From Moorella glycerini (GTDB taxonomy: Bacteria > Bacillota > DSM-521 > Neomoorellales > Neomoorellaceae), in contig NZ_CP046244.1 of assembly GCF_009735625.1 (NCBI RefSeq), positions 1,922,001 to 1,986,000 on the forward strand: a stretch of DNA of 64,000 bases, read 5' to 3'. Positions 54,825-63,156 of this stretch are shown here, in pieces. The position numbers were made by a program, and so were the translations under genes. Each line of letters begins with the position of its first letter. Within the stretch, counting starts at the first letter, position 1. Under the pieces are notes generated by a model. That model was given only the letters and a program-made list of their open reading frames with translations, was not told where the DNA came from and did not search any database.

Positions 54825-54899
54825 GGGCCCATAGCTCAACGGTAGAGCTGCCGGCTCATAACCGGTTGGTTCCTGGTTCGAATCCGGGTGGGCCCACCA
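54825..54899 (+). tRNA. tRNA-Met(CAU), elongator-type
   Basis: 75 nt: acceptor gggccca/tgggccc with a G1-C72 pair, anticodon loop ctcataa (CAT), T arm ggttcgaatcc, discriminator A and encoded CCA. The paired position 1-72 and lack of the three GC pairs before the loop argue against initiator tRNA. A CAU anticodon that is modified to lysidine (Ile2) cannot be excluded by sequence alone. Four bases separate it from tRNA-Asn. Confidence 0.93.
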
Positions 54900-54913
54900 A
54901 AAAAGGAAATAAG

Positions 54914-54958
54914 GCCAGCAGCGGAGGTCAGGAGGTGGCCGTAGGCTGCTGGCTTTTT
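54914..54958 (+). terminator. Terminator after tRNA genes
   Basis: gccagcag (54914-54921) pairs with ctgctggc (54946-54953), then ttttt. Confidence 0.75.
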
Positions 54959-55136
54959 AATTACAGCGGCGACCAACCGCTTGCTCCGCAGCAGCAAGTC
55001 CAAACCAGCGATAACCCCAAACCGGAGCCTTACCGGCCAGGGCTATATCCAGCCCTACAAACGTACCCGGGCGCAAAGCACCCCTGGCTGGCCGTAGCCA
55101 CCCGGCCGCGGTGCAGCGGCCCCGCCTGAAGCAGCG

Positions 55137-55868
55137 ATGAACATTCATAACCGTGGATTTTTTCCTTTGCCGGCCCGCCTGCGGGCCGTAGCCGGCATGG
55201 TGCCGCCGGGCAGCCGTGTTGCCGATATCGGCACCGACCACGCCTATCTCCCCCTGTACCTGGCCGGCAGCGACCGCTGCCCGCTGGTGATTGCTGTGGA
55301 AGCGGCGCCGGGTCCTTACCAGCGCGCCCTGGCCGCGGTAGCGGCTGCCGGTCTTAAGGGGCGGGTGGAAGTGCGCCTGGGGGACGGCCTCGCGCCCCTG
55401 CAGCCGGGGGAAGTAGACACGGTAACCATGGCCGGCCTGGGCGCCCTGACCCAGCAGAGGATCCTTGCCGCCCGGCCGGGAGTGCGGCAGGGGTTAAAGC
55501 GCCTGGTCCTCCAGCCCCAGGGGGAGGCCGGGCCGTTGCGCCGGTATCTCGCCGCCACTGGCTGGTACTTATATAACGAAGAACTTGTTTACGAGTCCGG
55601 CCGCTATTATATCATCCTGGCCGCCTGCCAGGGCGCAAGCCCATCCTACAGCGACCTGGAGTGGAGGATAGGGCCCCTCCTGCTGCAGCGCCGCCATCCC
55701 CTGCTGCGGGATTATCTCTTGCATAAGATGGAAACACTAACAGCAGCCGTCCAGCAGCTGGCTGCCGGCCGGGGGATGCGGGCCCGGGAGCGGCGGGAGG
55801 ATTTAAGCCGGCAGCTGGCAGAGATAAGGGAGGTACTGGCATGGCTGCCAAATGCAGCGAAATTATAG
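55137..55868 (+). CDS. trmK: tRNA (adenine22-N1)-methyltransferase
   Basis: 243 residues. SAM-binding Rossmann motif RVADIGTDHAYLPLYLA near residue 29, VTMAGLGALTQQRIL near 97, and LVLQPQGEAGPLRRYL. The family is COG2384. In Firmicutes trmK lies between sigA and the Nif3-like gene, as here. Start ATG overlaps nothing upstream; its 3' end overlaps the next gene by 28 bases. Confidence 0.93.
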   Translation: MNIHNRGFFPLPARLRAVAGMVPPGSRVADIGTDHAYLPLYLAGSDRCPLVIAVEAAPGPYQRALAAVAAAGLKGRVEVRLGDGLAPLQPGEVDTVTMAGLGALTQQRILAARPGVRQGLKRLVLQPQGEAGPLRRYLAATGWYLYNEELVYESGRYYIILAACQGASPSYSDLEWRIGPLLLQRRHPLLRDYLLHKMETLTAAVQQLAAGRGMRARERREDLSRQLAEIREVLAWLPNAAKL

Positions 55869-56953
55869 CCGTTATGGAAGCCCTGGCCCCGCCGGAACTG
55901 GCGGCGGAATGGGATAACGCCGGCCTGATGCTGGGCTCGCCGGAGGTGGAAGTCCGCCGGGTCCTGGTCTGCCTGGACGTCACCATGGCGGTAGCCGCCG
56001 AAGCTGCCGCCCGGGGGGCCAATCTCATTATCAGCCATCACCCCCTCTTTTTCCGCCCCATCAAATCCTTACGCTTTGACGAAGCCCGGGGCGAGCTGGT
56101 CCGGCGTCTCATCCAGGACAACATCATGGTCTACTCGGCCCACACCAATTTAGACAGCGCCGCCCTCGGCGTCAGCTACCACCTGGCGGTAAAGCTGGAA
56201 CTGGAAGATATCCAGGTTCTCCTGCCCACCCGCCGGGAGAAGTATTGTAAGCTGGTAACCTTTGTGCCGGAGGACCATGAAAAGTTCGTGCGGGAAGCCC
56301 TTACCCGCGCCGGGGCCGGCTGGATCGGCAATTATTCTGACTGTACTTTCCGGGTGGCCGGCACCGGCACCTTTCGGCCCCTGGCCGGCACCCGGCCCTA
56401 TATAGGCCAGGAAGGAAAGGTCACGGAGGTCAAAGAATACCGGCTGGAAACCATTATCCCCACCGGCAGGCTAAAGGAAGTTCTCCAGGCCCTGCTGCAG
56501 GCCCACCCTTACGAAGAGGTAGCCTACGACCTCTACCCCCTGGCCAATGAAGGCCCGGCCCGGGGTATCGGCCGCCTAGGAGTCTTACCCCAGGCCGTGT
56601 CCCTGGAGGAATTTGCCCGGCAGGTCAAGGAACGCCTGGGGGCAGCCCGGGTCAACGTGGTGGGGGACAGGGAACGCAAGGTGAAGAAGGTGGCCGCCTG
56701 CGGCGGCGCCGGTAGCGACGTCATGACCACCGCCCGGGCTGCCGGGGCCGACGTCCTGGTCACCGGGGATTTAAAATTCCACGAAGCCCAGGCCGCCGCC
56801 GGTATAGACCTGGCGGTAATCGACGCCGGCCACTTCGCCACCGAGAGGATCATCGTGCCGGCCCTGGTGACCTACCTGCAGGAACAATTACAGGAGCGCG
56901 AAGTCATGGTCCTGGCCTCCCAGAAAGAGCAGGAACCCTGGTACGTACTCTAA
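55841..56953 (+). CDS. Nif3-like dinuclear metal center protein (YqfO)
   Basis: 370 residues, with metal ligands in NLIISHHPLFFRPIKSL and DAGHFATERIIV (His, Glu). The insert between the two halves (about residues 125-230) is the PII/CutA-like domain of Firmicutes YqfO. Proposed GTP cyclohydrolase type I-like role; function not settled. Overlaps trmK, suggesting coupling. Confidence 0.93.
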   Translation: MAAKCSEIIAVMEALAPPELAAEWDNAGLMLGSPEVEVRRVLVCLDVTMAVAAEAAARGANLIISHHPLFFRPIKSLRFDEARGELVRRLIQDNIMVYSAHTNLDSAALGVSYHLAVKLELEDIQVLLPTRREKYCKLVTFVPEDHEKFVREALTRAGAGWIGNYSDCTFRVAGTGTFRPLAGTRPYIGQEGKVTEVKEYRLETIIPTGRLKEVLQALLQAHPYEEVAYDLYPLANEGPARGIGRLGVLPQAVSLEEFARQVKERLGAARVNVVGDRERKVKKVAACGGAGSDVMTTARAAGADVLVTGDLKFHEAQAAAGIDLAVIDAGHFATERIIVPALVTYLQEQLQEREVMVLASQKEQEPWYVL

Positions 56954-56972
56954 ATACGGGGTGATGATTTGC

Positions 56973-57674
56973 ATGGGTCTCAGCAAGCTGTGGGAGTTAC
57001 AGGAAATGCAGCTCCGCCTCCAGGAACTGCAGCGCCAGCTGCAGGCATCCGGCCTGGCCCGGGAGCTGAAAAGGGAAAAGCAGCGCCTGGAAACCTGCCA
57101 GGAAACAGTGCGGGCGCGAATGCAGGAACGGGAAGAATTAAGGCGGCAGATAGCTAGCCTGGAAAGGGCCTGCCAGGACCTGGCGGCCAGGAAGAAGCAG
57201 CTGGAAGGCAAACTCTACAGCGGCGAGACCAGCAACCCCAAAGAATTAAACAACATTCAACATAAAATAGATACCACCGCCGGCGAGCTGGCCCGGGAAG
57301 AAGAAAGGGCCATGGAGCTGGCCCTGCAGCAGGAGCAGCTTGAAGAATGGCTAAAGGAAAATGTTAGTAAGCTCCAGGCCGGGAAGGCCGCCTACAGGGA
57401 GAAATTGGACCAGTACCGCACCTGGCGCGAAGGCCTGCAGCAGGAGATGGACGTCCTGGCGGTCAACGCCGCCCGGCTGGAAGGGGAGATCGACTCCAAA
57501 CTGCTTGCCCTCTACAGCGACCTGCAGCGCCGCCTGGGGACAAAGGTCCTGGCCCGGGTAGTCAAGGGGACCTGCAGCGGCTGCCACCTGGTCGTCCCGC
57601 CCGTCCTCCTGCGGGAAGCCCGTGCCGGTAAATTTATTTACTGCGAAAGCTGCGGCCGGTTATTGCTGCCGTGA
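56973..57674 (+). CDS. C4 zinc-ribbon coiled-coil protein (COG1579)
   Basis: About 233 residues. A long coiled coil (heptads through residues 5-185, rich in Glu, Lys, Arg, Gln and Leu) is followed by a C-terminal C4 zinc ribbon, GTCSGCHLVVPP and IYCESCGRLLL. Members are often next to nif3-like and rnpB genes. Start ATG 56973 favoured by ggggtgatg spacing, a GTG four codons earlier also possible. Role unknown, nucleic-acid binding suspected. Confidence 0.88.
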   Translation: MGLSKLWELQEMQLRLQELQRQLQASGLARELKREKQRLETCQETVRARMQEREELRRQIASLERACQDLAARKKQLEGKLYSGETSNPKELNNIQHKIDTTAGELAREEERAMELALQQEQLEEWLKENVSKLQAGKAAYREKLDQYRTWREGLQQEMDVLAVNAARLEGEIDSKLLALYSDLQRRLGTKVLARVVKGTCSGCHLVVPPVLLREARAGKFIYCESCGRLLLP

Positions 57675-57697
57675 ACACGCCACCGGATTAGACTTCA

Positions 57698-57726
57698 TTG
57701 ACATCATATGCAATATCGTATATAAT
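57698..57726 (+). promoter_or_regulatory. Consensus promoter of hicAB
   Basis: TTGACA 57698-57703, 17-base spacer, TATAAT 57721-57726, perfect SigA consensus. The spacer to -10 region reads gcaatatcgtatataatgc, a near-palindrome that could be the HicB operator. It lies 20 bases before hicA. Confidence 0.85.
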
Positions 57727-57746
57727 GCAAATAGAGGCGATAACTG

Positions 57747-57983
57747 GTGACGAAAAGAGAAAAAATCTTAGAGAAAATTAAACAGAATCCTCGGAATGTT
57801 AGTTTCAATGATCTTGATAGAATACTGCGGCAGCACGGTTTCAAATGCAGACAACTCGGTAGCGGAAGTAGTCATTATACGTATTTAAAAGATGATATAA
57901 GAATAACCCTTCCCAAACAAAATCCTATGAGGCCAGTCTATGTGAAGATAACACTAAAAGCGATAGAAGAAATAGAAGAGTAA
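57747..57983 (+). CDS. hicA: HicA-type toxin (second hic pair)
   Basis: 78 residues with the HicA fold and active His in QLGSGSSHYTYLKD, and a longer N-terminal helix than the 37533 copy. GTG start 57747. AT-rich relative to its GC-rich neighbours, so probably acquired. Gene order here is toxin first, the reverse of the pair at 37318. Confidence 0.88.
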   Translation: MTKREKILEKIKQNPRNVSFNDLDRILRQHGFKCRQLGSGSSHYTYLKDDIRITLPKQNPMRPVYVKITLKAIEEIEE

Positions 57984-57995
57984 AGGGTGTTCATA

Positions 57996-58379
57996 ATGAA
58001 AGATTTATCTTATTATCTTAACCTTGATTATCCCTTTATAGTCAAGCCCCTTCCTCAAGAAGAAGGGGGCGGTTATGTTGTAGAATATCCTGATCTACCG
58101 AATTGTATAGGAACTGGGGATACTATACAAGAAGCTATTAGTATGGCTATGGATGCAAGAAAGTGCTGGATCGAGGCCAGTTTAGAAGAAGGGTTACCCG
58201 TTCCAGAACCTAGCATCCAAAGGGATCCCCTGGCTGAATATAGTGGGCGCTTTCCCCTGCGTATGCCTAAAAGCCTTCACAAGATGATATTAGAAAACGC
58301 AAAAAAGGAAGGCGTAAGCGCCAACCAGTATTTAATTCATTTGATAAGTTTAAGTATCGGCAAGACGGCAAAAGGCTAA
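57996..58379 (+). CDS. hicB: HicB-type antitoxin with C-terminal RHH
   Basis: 127 residues. N-terminal HicB core (EGGGYVVEYPDLPNCIGTGD) and C-terminal ribbon-helix-helix (GRFPLRMPKSLHKMILENAK) that binds DNA. This larger architecture differs from the short HicB at 37318. ATG 57996 is preceded by aaaggg; a GTG three codons upstream is possible. Confidence 0.9.
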   Translation: MKDLSYYLNLDYPFIVKPLPQEEGGGYVVEYPDLPNCIGTGDTIQEAISMAMDARKCWIEASLEEGLPVPEPSIQRDPLAEYSGRFPLRMPKSLHKMILENAKKEGVSANQYLIHLISLSIGKTAKG

Positions 58380-58401
58380 ACTTCTAACTCTTGGCAATGC
58401 C

Positions 58402-58430
58402 TTGACAGATCACTATAAAGGGTGTTATAT
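58402..58430 (+). promoter_or_regulatory. Promoter of RNase P RNA gene
   Basis: TTGACA 58402-58407, 17-base spacer, TTATAT 58425-58430; predicted start near 58437. Confidence 0.75.
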
Positions 58431-58461
58431 TTAAATCCGCTAAAGAAAAGTGGATAATTGC

Positions 58462-58901
58462 TTTTGAGTAAACCGGATGGTCGCGGGCGATAAGCGCGCC
58501 GGGCGAGCTTATCGCCTGAGGAAAGTCCGAGCTCCACAGGGCAGGGTGCTGGATAACGTCCAGTGGGGGCGACCCCAAGGATAGTGCCACAGAAACAGAC
58601 CGCCCGGCACTCAACCAGGCTGCAACGGTTCCCCATGGAGCCATCCTGTTTCATGGCCAGTCGTGGCGAAACGGAAACTGTCAAGTTGAGTGCCGGGTAA
58701 GGGTGGAAAGGTGAGGTAAGAGCTCACCAGCGGTTAGGCGACTAACCGGCTCGGTAAACCCCACCTGGAGCAAGACCGAATAGGGGGACAAGAGGGGTGG
58801 CCCGCCCCGTCCCCGGGTAAGGTCGCTGGAGGCGCCAGGCAACTGGCATCCCAGATAGATGACCATCCAAGACAGAACTCGGCTTACAGGTTTACTCAAA
58901 A
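58462..58901 (+). ncRNA. rnpB: RNase P RNA (class A)
   Basis: Catalytic RNA for 5' maturation of tRNA. P1 is formed by ttttgagtaaacc (58462-58474) with ggtttactcaaaa (58889-58901). Universal core words are present: gaggaaagtccgagctccac near 58520, agggtgctggataacgtcca, ggtaaaccccacc (CR-IV/V region near 58755), and gacagaactcggcttaca before the 3' strand. Length about 440 nt and layout fit the ancestral type A with P15-P17 region, unlike type B of Bacillus. Confidence 0.96.
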
Positions 58902-58923
58902 GACCTTTTGCTGGACTTATGGG

Positions 58924-58979
58924 TTATCACCTCTTCTTATGGGTCAATTTTTAGGACCTGGAAGAGGTGATAATTTTTT
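58924..58979 (+). terminator. Terminator after rnpB
   Basis: 13-bp stem ttatcacctcttc/gaagaggtgataa (58924-58936 with 58961-58973) followed by tttttt. The next 460 bases to 59439 are AT-rich with a possible 31-codon ORF at 59149 (MLEVAVCTLIGVNNK start) without a ribosome site, and one TATAAT at 59305; nothing else is recognised. Confidence 0.88.
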
Positions 58980-59439
58980 ATTTAACGGCACCTCTGAAAA
59001 ACCCCCTTAGATGTCTATAATAGCAAAAGCGTACCTGACTGCCAAATTTACTCAGAGAGTTAAGCCCTTTATTCGCCTGTAACCACCACCAGTGGGACAT
59101 ATTTAAGCATTTTTTCGGCTAAAATTATAATGACTCTATGAAGGGTTTATGCTCGAGGTGGCTGTTTGTACTCTTATCGGTGTCAATAATAAAAACATAA
59201 AACAGATAGTGTTTAAGTTGTTCTGCTTTGAAGCGGAGGGATGATAATTACTCTATCCCCTTTGGGTAGCTATTCTATGAGAATGCACAAAAATGTTGTT
59301 AAAATATAATACTAAGATAGGTGATAAAATCCTATCGCGGCTTGGCAATATCGGGTGGAAGAAATCTTTACAAGGCCTGGTGTTGGTACTATACTAATCA
59401 ATGTAAATTACTTTTAACTATATGGAGTGCAAGTGACCA

Positions 59440-59994
59440 TTGGAAATCGGAGCAACTATAAGAGCGCAACGCCTGGCAAAGGGGCTGTCGGTTCGGGAGC
59501 TGGCACGGTTGACGGGATTATCGCCCAGCGCCATCAGCCAGATTGAGACTGGAAAATCCGTTCCCAACGTATTGACCCTGAAGGCTATTGCCGAAGCCCT
59601 TGATATATCCGTTATTTCTTTTTTATTTGATGAACTGGACAGCAGGATCAGTTTGGTAAAACCTGATGAACGCCGGCGGTTGATACGCAACTCAACGCCG
59701 ACAGGAGATCTAATCGAAGAATTTCTCACCCAGGGACGTAACTTTCAGATGGAGCCAGCTATTATTATTGTTCCTCCCGGGGCCAATTCCGGTAAACCCA
59801 TTTCCCATCCAGGTGAAGAGTTTATCTATGTTTTAGAAGGACAATTGAAATACACCCTGGAGGGGATAAAAGAATATGAGTTGGAGGAAGGGGACAGTCT
59901 CTATTACCCATGTACCATCCCACATAGCTGGTTTAATCCTGCAGAAGAAAGAGAGGCCAAGTTTATAATAGTAGCTACCCCTTCCTTGTTTTAG
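59440..59994 (+). CDS. XRE-family regulator with cupin domain
   Basis: 184 residues. HTH at about 5-60 (LSVRELARLTGLSPSAISQI) and C-terminal cupin at about 105-180 (FIYVLEGQLKYTLEGIKEYE, GDSLYYPCTIPHSW), the usual one-component metabolite sensor. TTG 59440 start with ggag 14 bases upstream, so a little uncertain. Likely controls the permease and amidohydrolase genes downstream. Confidence 0.9.
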   Translation: MEIGATIRAQRLAKGLSVRELARLTGLSPSAISQIETGKSVPNVLTLKAIAEALDISVISFLFDELDSRISLVKPDERRRLIRNSTPTGDLIEEFLTQGRNFQMEPAIIIVPPGANSGKPISHPGEEFIYVLEGQLKYTLEGIKEYELEEGDSLYYPCTIPHSWFNPAEEREAKFIIVATPSLF

Positions 59995-60041
59995 ATACAT
60001 TTTAGAAGGGGGTATGAAGGCAGCCATGAAAGGTAAGAGAT

Positions 60042-60082
60042 GCCTGAAGGAGCATAATTTTGCTACCTACAGGCGTTTTTTT
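60042..60082 (+). terminator. Terminator after regulator gene
   Basis: gcctg-a-agg-agca pairs with tgct-a-cct-a-caggc (60042-60074) followed by seven T residues (60076-60082). The regulator is thus expressed apart from the permease. The following gap to 60324 has an ATG-AAA-GAG-TAA frame at 60241 with a strong gggaggga site, no riboswitch recognised. Confidence 0.75.
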
Positions 60083-60324
60083 GTTTGGGTACAACTTGAT
60101 AGGATCTTATAACTCAGGTACGATAGAAAAAATATTTTTACTTAGCAGGAAAAAACAAAAACGTGGCGAAATAACTTTATGTATGCTAAAAAGTACAATG
60201 TAAGTTAAAACAAACGGATTAAAGTTTGGGAGGGAGGATTATGAAAGAGTAAGCGGGAATGACCTGGATAGGCAGCACTGGCGGAAAAGATGAGGATAAA
60301 ACTGCAGGTCCAAGGAGGGAGAAA

Positions 60325-61677
60325 ATGAGTAAAAACAAGGAAGTAGATCTACTAGTTGGTATAGATGACAAGTTGAATATTATCCAGGCATTTGTACTGG
60401 GACTGCAACATGTTCTGGCTATGGACCTGTATATTGTACCTATTATCCTGGCAGGCCTTTTATCATTGGACACCGCTCATACTGCCCTTTTTATTGATAT
60501 GACTTTTATTGCAGCCGGTATTGCTACCTTAATTCAAGCCGGCCTGGGAATGCGCTTGCCGGTTATGCAGGGACCATCTTACGTACCTATTGGTGCCCTG
60601 GCGGCTATTGGTAAAAGCCTGGGTTTAAGCGTAATGATAGGTAGTCTAATGCCAGGCGCTTTGATTATCGCCGTTCTCGGTTATCCTTTGCGTTTATTAG
60701 GCCGTATAATTAAAACGTTAATTCCGCCAATAGTTGCTGGAACTGTAATTATTGTGGTTGGCATCGCCCTTATGCCTATTGCTCTGGAAAGTATTTATAC
60801 AGCCCCAGGTAATGTCGGCATAAATGGCCTGGTCGCCTTTATATCAGCAGTTTTGCTAATTTTCTTTGTGATCTTGGGAACCCGGTTACAGGGTGCAGGT
60901 CGTTTTATACGCTTAGCATCTGTAATCCTGGCGTTAGCAGGGGGTACTCTCTTTGCCTCCTTATTTGGCAGTGTCGACTTTAGTCCCGTAGCTAAAGCCC
61001 CCTGGATAGCTTTACCCAGGTTATTACCTTTCGGAGTGCCGGTATTTGATTTCAATGCTGTTTTAACCCTGATATTTATTTATTTTGTAGTGCTGGTAGA
61101 AACAACGGGAACCTGGTTTGCTGTAGGGGCGGTCACCGGTGCTGAAATAAATGATACCCGTCTTAACGGAGGCGCAGTTGGCGAAGGCCTTGGTTGCCTT
61201 GTTGGGTCCTTCTTTGGGGGTACCCCGGTAACCGGCTATTCCACCAATGCAGGCATTATTGCTATCACCGGAGTGGGAAGCCGCTGGGCTATTATGGCCG
61301 GAGGAGTTATCCTTATAATCTTAGGGATGCTTCCCAAACTCATGAATATAATCGCCTGCATACCCGGCACAGTGATTAACGGCGTTTTCGGGGTAGTATG
61401 CGTTGTCATTGCCATGAATGGTTTCCGGGTAGTACGCCAGGTAGAACTTGATGAACGTAATATGCTGGTAGTCGGCCTGCCTATTCTTTTAACCCTTGCG
61501 GCCACCCTGATGCCCAAAGACTTGTTATATAGCTTGCCAAGCCTTGTTAACTACCTGGTTTCTTCAGGAATTGCTGTCGGCGCCTTATCGGCAGTCGTGC
61601 TTAATTTGATTATTCCACCGGCGCCAAAGACTACCGCTCAAGGAAAAAGCAGCTCAAACAATTTTGATAGCCTTTAA
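60325..61677 (+). CDS. NCS2-family xanthine/uracil permease
   Basis: 450 residues, about 12-14 transmembrane helices. NCS2 features: LGLQHVLAMDLYIVPIIL near the start, LPVMQGPSYVPIGA (substrate-site helix), the second half with VETTGTWFAVGAVTG and FFGGTPVTGYSTNAGIIAITG. ATG 60325 follows aaggaggga; a longer frame to 60259 is rejected. Substrate a purine or pyrimidine base; the next gene suggests purine-like compounds. Confidence 0.92.
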   Translation: MSKNKEVDLLVGIDDKLNIIQAFVLGLQHVLAMDLYIVPIILAGLLSLDTAHTALFIDMTFIAAGIATLIQAGLGMRLPVMQGPSYVPIGALAAIGKSLGLSVMIGSLMPGALIIAVLGYPLRLLGRIIKTLIPPIVAGTVIIVVGIALMPIALESIYTAPGNVGINGLVAFISAVLLIFFVILGTRLQGAGRFIRLASVILALAGGTLFASLFGSVDFSPVAKAPWIALPRLLPFGVPVFDFNAVLTLIFIYFVVLVETTGTWFAVGAVTGAEINDTRLNGGAVGEGLGCLVGSFFGGTPVTGYSTNAGIIAITGVGSRWAIMAGGVILIILGMLPKLMNIIACIPGTVINGVFGVVCVVIAMNGFRVVRQVELDERNMLVVGLPILLTLAATLMPKDLLYSLPSLVNYLVSSGIAVGALSAVVLNLIIPPAPKTTAQGKSSSNNFDSL

Positions 61678-61698
61678 ATCATAAGAGGAGGCTCTCCA

Positions 61699-63066
61699 AT
61701 GGGGCAGGTTCTCATCAAAAACGGCTATGTGGTTTCCATGAACCAACTGAAGCAGGTTTTTGTCGGCGGTGATCTCCTGGTAGAGGGAGATAAAATCATT
61801 GCTGTGGGACAGGTGCCGGCGGAACTAATCCGGCCGGAAGCGGAAATAGTTGACGCTACCGGCAAAATCGTCCTGCCGGGTCTGGTCAATACCCATGTTC
61901 ATCTGTCCCAGCAGCTGGGACGAGGCCTGGGCGACGACGTCGACTTGCTGACCTGGCTCCACGAGCGCATCTGGCCGTATGAAAGCAGCATGGACGTGGA
62001 AGATTCCTATATCTCCTCCCTGGCCTGTTGCCTGGAACTGATCCGCTCCGGGGTGACGGCCTTCGCCGAGGCCGGTGGGCAGGAAGTAGACGGTATGGGT
62101 CGGGCCGTGGAGGAAATAGGCCTGCGCGGTATCCTGGCCCGTTCCACCGTGGACTGCGGCGAGGGGCTACCGCAGAAATGGCGGGAGAGTACCGACTACG
62201 CCCTCCGGAAACAGGAAGAACTTATTCAACGCTGGCATGGCCAGGCAAACGGCCGCCTCAAGGTATGGTTCGGCTTGCGGACTATTTTTAACAATTCAGA
62301 TAAACTAATTAAACGCACCAAGGTCCTTGCCGACAAATACGGTGTTGGCATCCATATGCACGTCGCCGAGATTGAGGAAGAGGTACGCTACGCTAAAGAG
62401 AAACGCGGCCACACCACCGTGGAACACCTGGCCAATTTAGGAGTCCTGGATGCCAATTTCCTGGCCGTCCATACCGTCTGGTTGACGGAAAAGGAGATCG
62501 ATCTTTTCCTCCTGTATGACGTCAAAGTGTCCCATAATCCGGCCGCGGCCATGCGCGTCCTGGGCTTTGCCCGGGTGCCGGAAATGATCGCTAAGGGGAT
62601 TACCGTTTCCATCGGCACCGATGGTGCGCCTTCCAACAACCGCATGGACATGATGGATGAGATGTATTTGGCAACTCTAATCCATAAAGGCCGCAACTTG
62701 AATCCCAAGGTCTTACCGGCAGAAAAAGTGCTGGAGATGGCTACCATTGACGGTGCCCGTTGTCTCCTTTGGGAAGAGGAGATCGGTTCCCTGGAGCCTG
62801 GCAAAAAAGCCGATTTGATAATTATCAATCCCCGGAGCGCCGGCAGTTTGCCCCTCCACGATCCTATCGCCAGCCTGGTCTACGCTATGCACGCCAGCAA
62901 TGTTGAATCTTCCATGTGTGATGGCCGCTGGTTAATGCGCGACAAAAAGATCTTGACTGTTAACGAAGAAGAAGTGCTGGAACGGGCCCAGGTCCGGGCA
63001 GCGGCCCTGGCAAAGAAAGCGGGTATTGTTTTACCGGACCGCTTCCCCCTCGTGAAGATCCGTTAG
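61699..63066 (+). CDS. Amidohydrolase (TrzN/MtaD/guanine-deaminase-like)
   Basis: 455 residues, metal-dependent amidohydrolase fold. Metal ligands: NTHVHLSQQ near 72, MHVAEIEEE near 220, HTVWL near 260 and SIGTDGAPSNNRMDMM near 315. This pattern fits SsnA/5'-deoxyadenosine (methylthioadenosine/SAH) deaminase or guanine deaminase type enzymes. The exact substrate is not clear; with an NCS2 permease it probably deaminates an imported base or nucleoside. ATG 61699 follows gaggagg. Closely spaced after the permease. Confidence 0.88.
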   Translation: MGQVLIKNGYVVSMNQLKQVFVGGDLLVEGDKIIAVGQVPAELIRPEAEIVDATGKIVLPGLVNTHVHLSQQLGRGLGDDVDLLTWLHERIWPYESSMDVEDSYISSLACCLELIRSGVTAFAEAGGQEVDGMGRAVEEIGLRGILARSTVDCGEGLPQKWRESTDYALRKQEELIQRWHGQANGRLKVWFGLRTIFNNSDKLIKRTKVLADKYGVGIHMHVAEIEEEVRYAKEKRGHTTVEHLANLGVLDANFLAVHTVWLTEKEIDLFLLYDVKVSHNPAAAMRVLGFARVPEMIAKGITVSIGTDGAPSNNRMDMMDEMYLATLIHKGRNLNPKVLPAEKVLEMATIDGARCLLWEEEIGSLEPGKKADLIIINPRSAGSLPLHDPIASLVYAMHASNVESSMCDGRWLMRDKKILTVNEEEVLERAQVRAAALAKKAGIVLPDRFPLVKIR

Positions 63067-63156
63067 GTAAGCTAATGGGTAATTAATTGGATAGAAAAAC
63101 GCAGCTAATGTTGAAGTACTAAGTATAGTAAGAAGGATGAATGTTATTACCGAAAA

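Noticed and set aside
54791-55129. Open frame overlapping both tRNA genes
   Set aside because: It runs through tRNA-Asn and tRNA-Met and their terminator; no Shine-Dalgarno.
59995-60324. Purine riboswitch before the NCS2 permease
   Set aside because: No TATA..., TCTACC or paired loop motifs of the purine aptamer found; only a terminator for the upstream gene.
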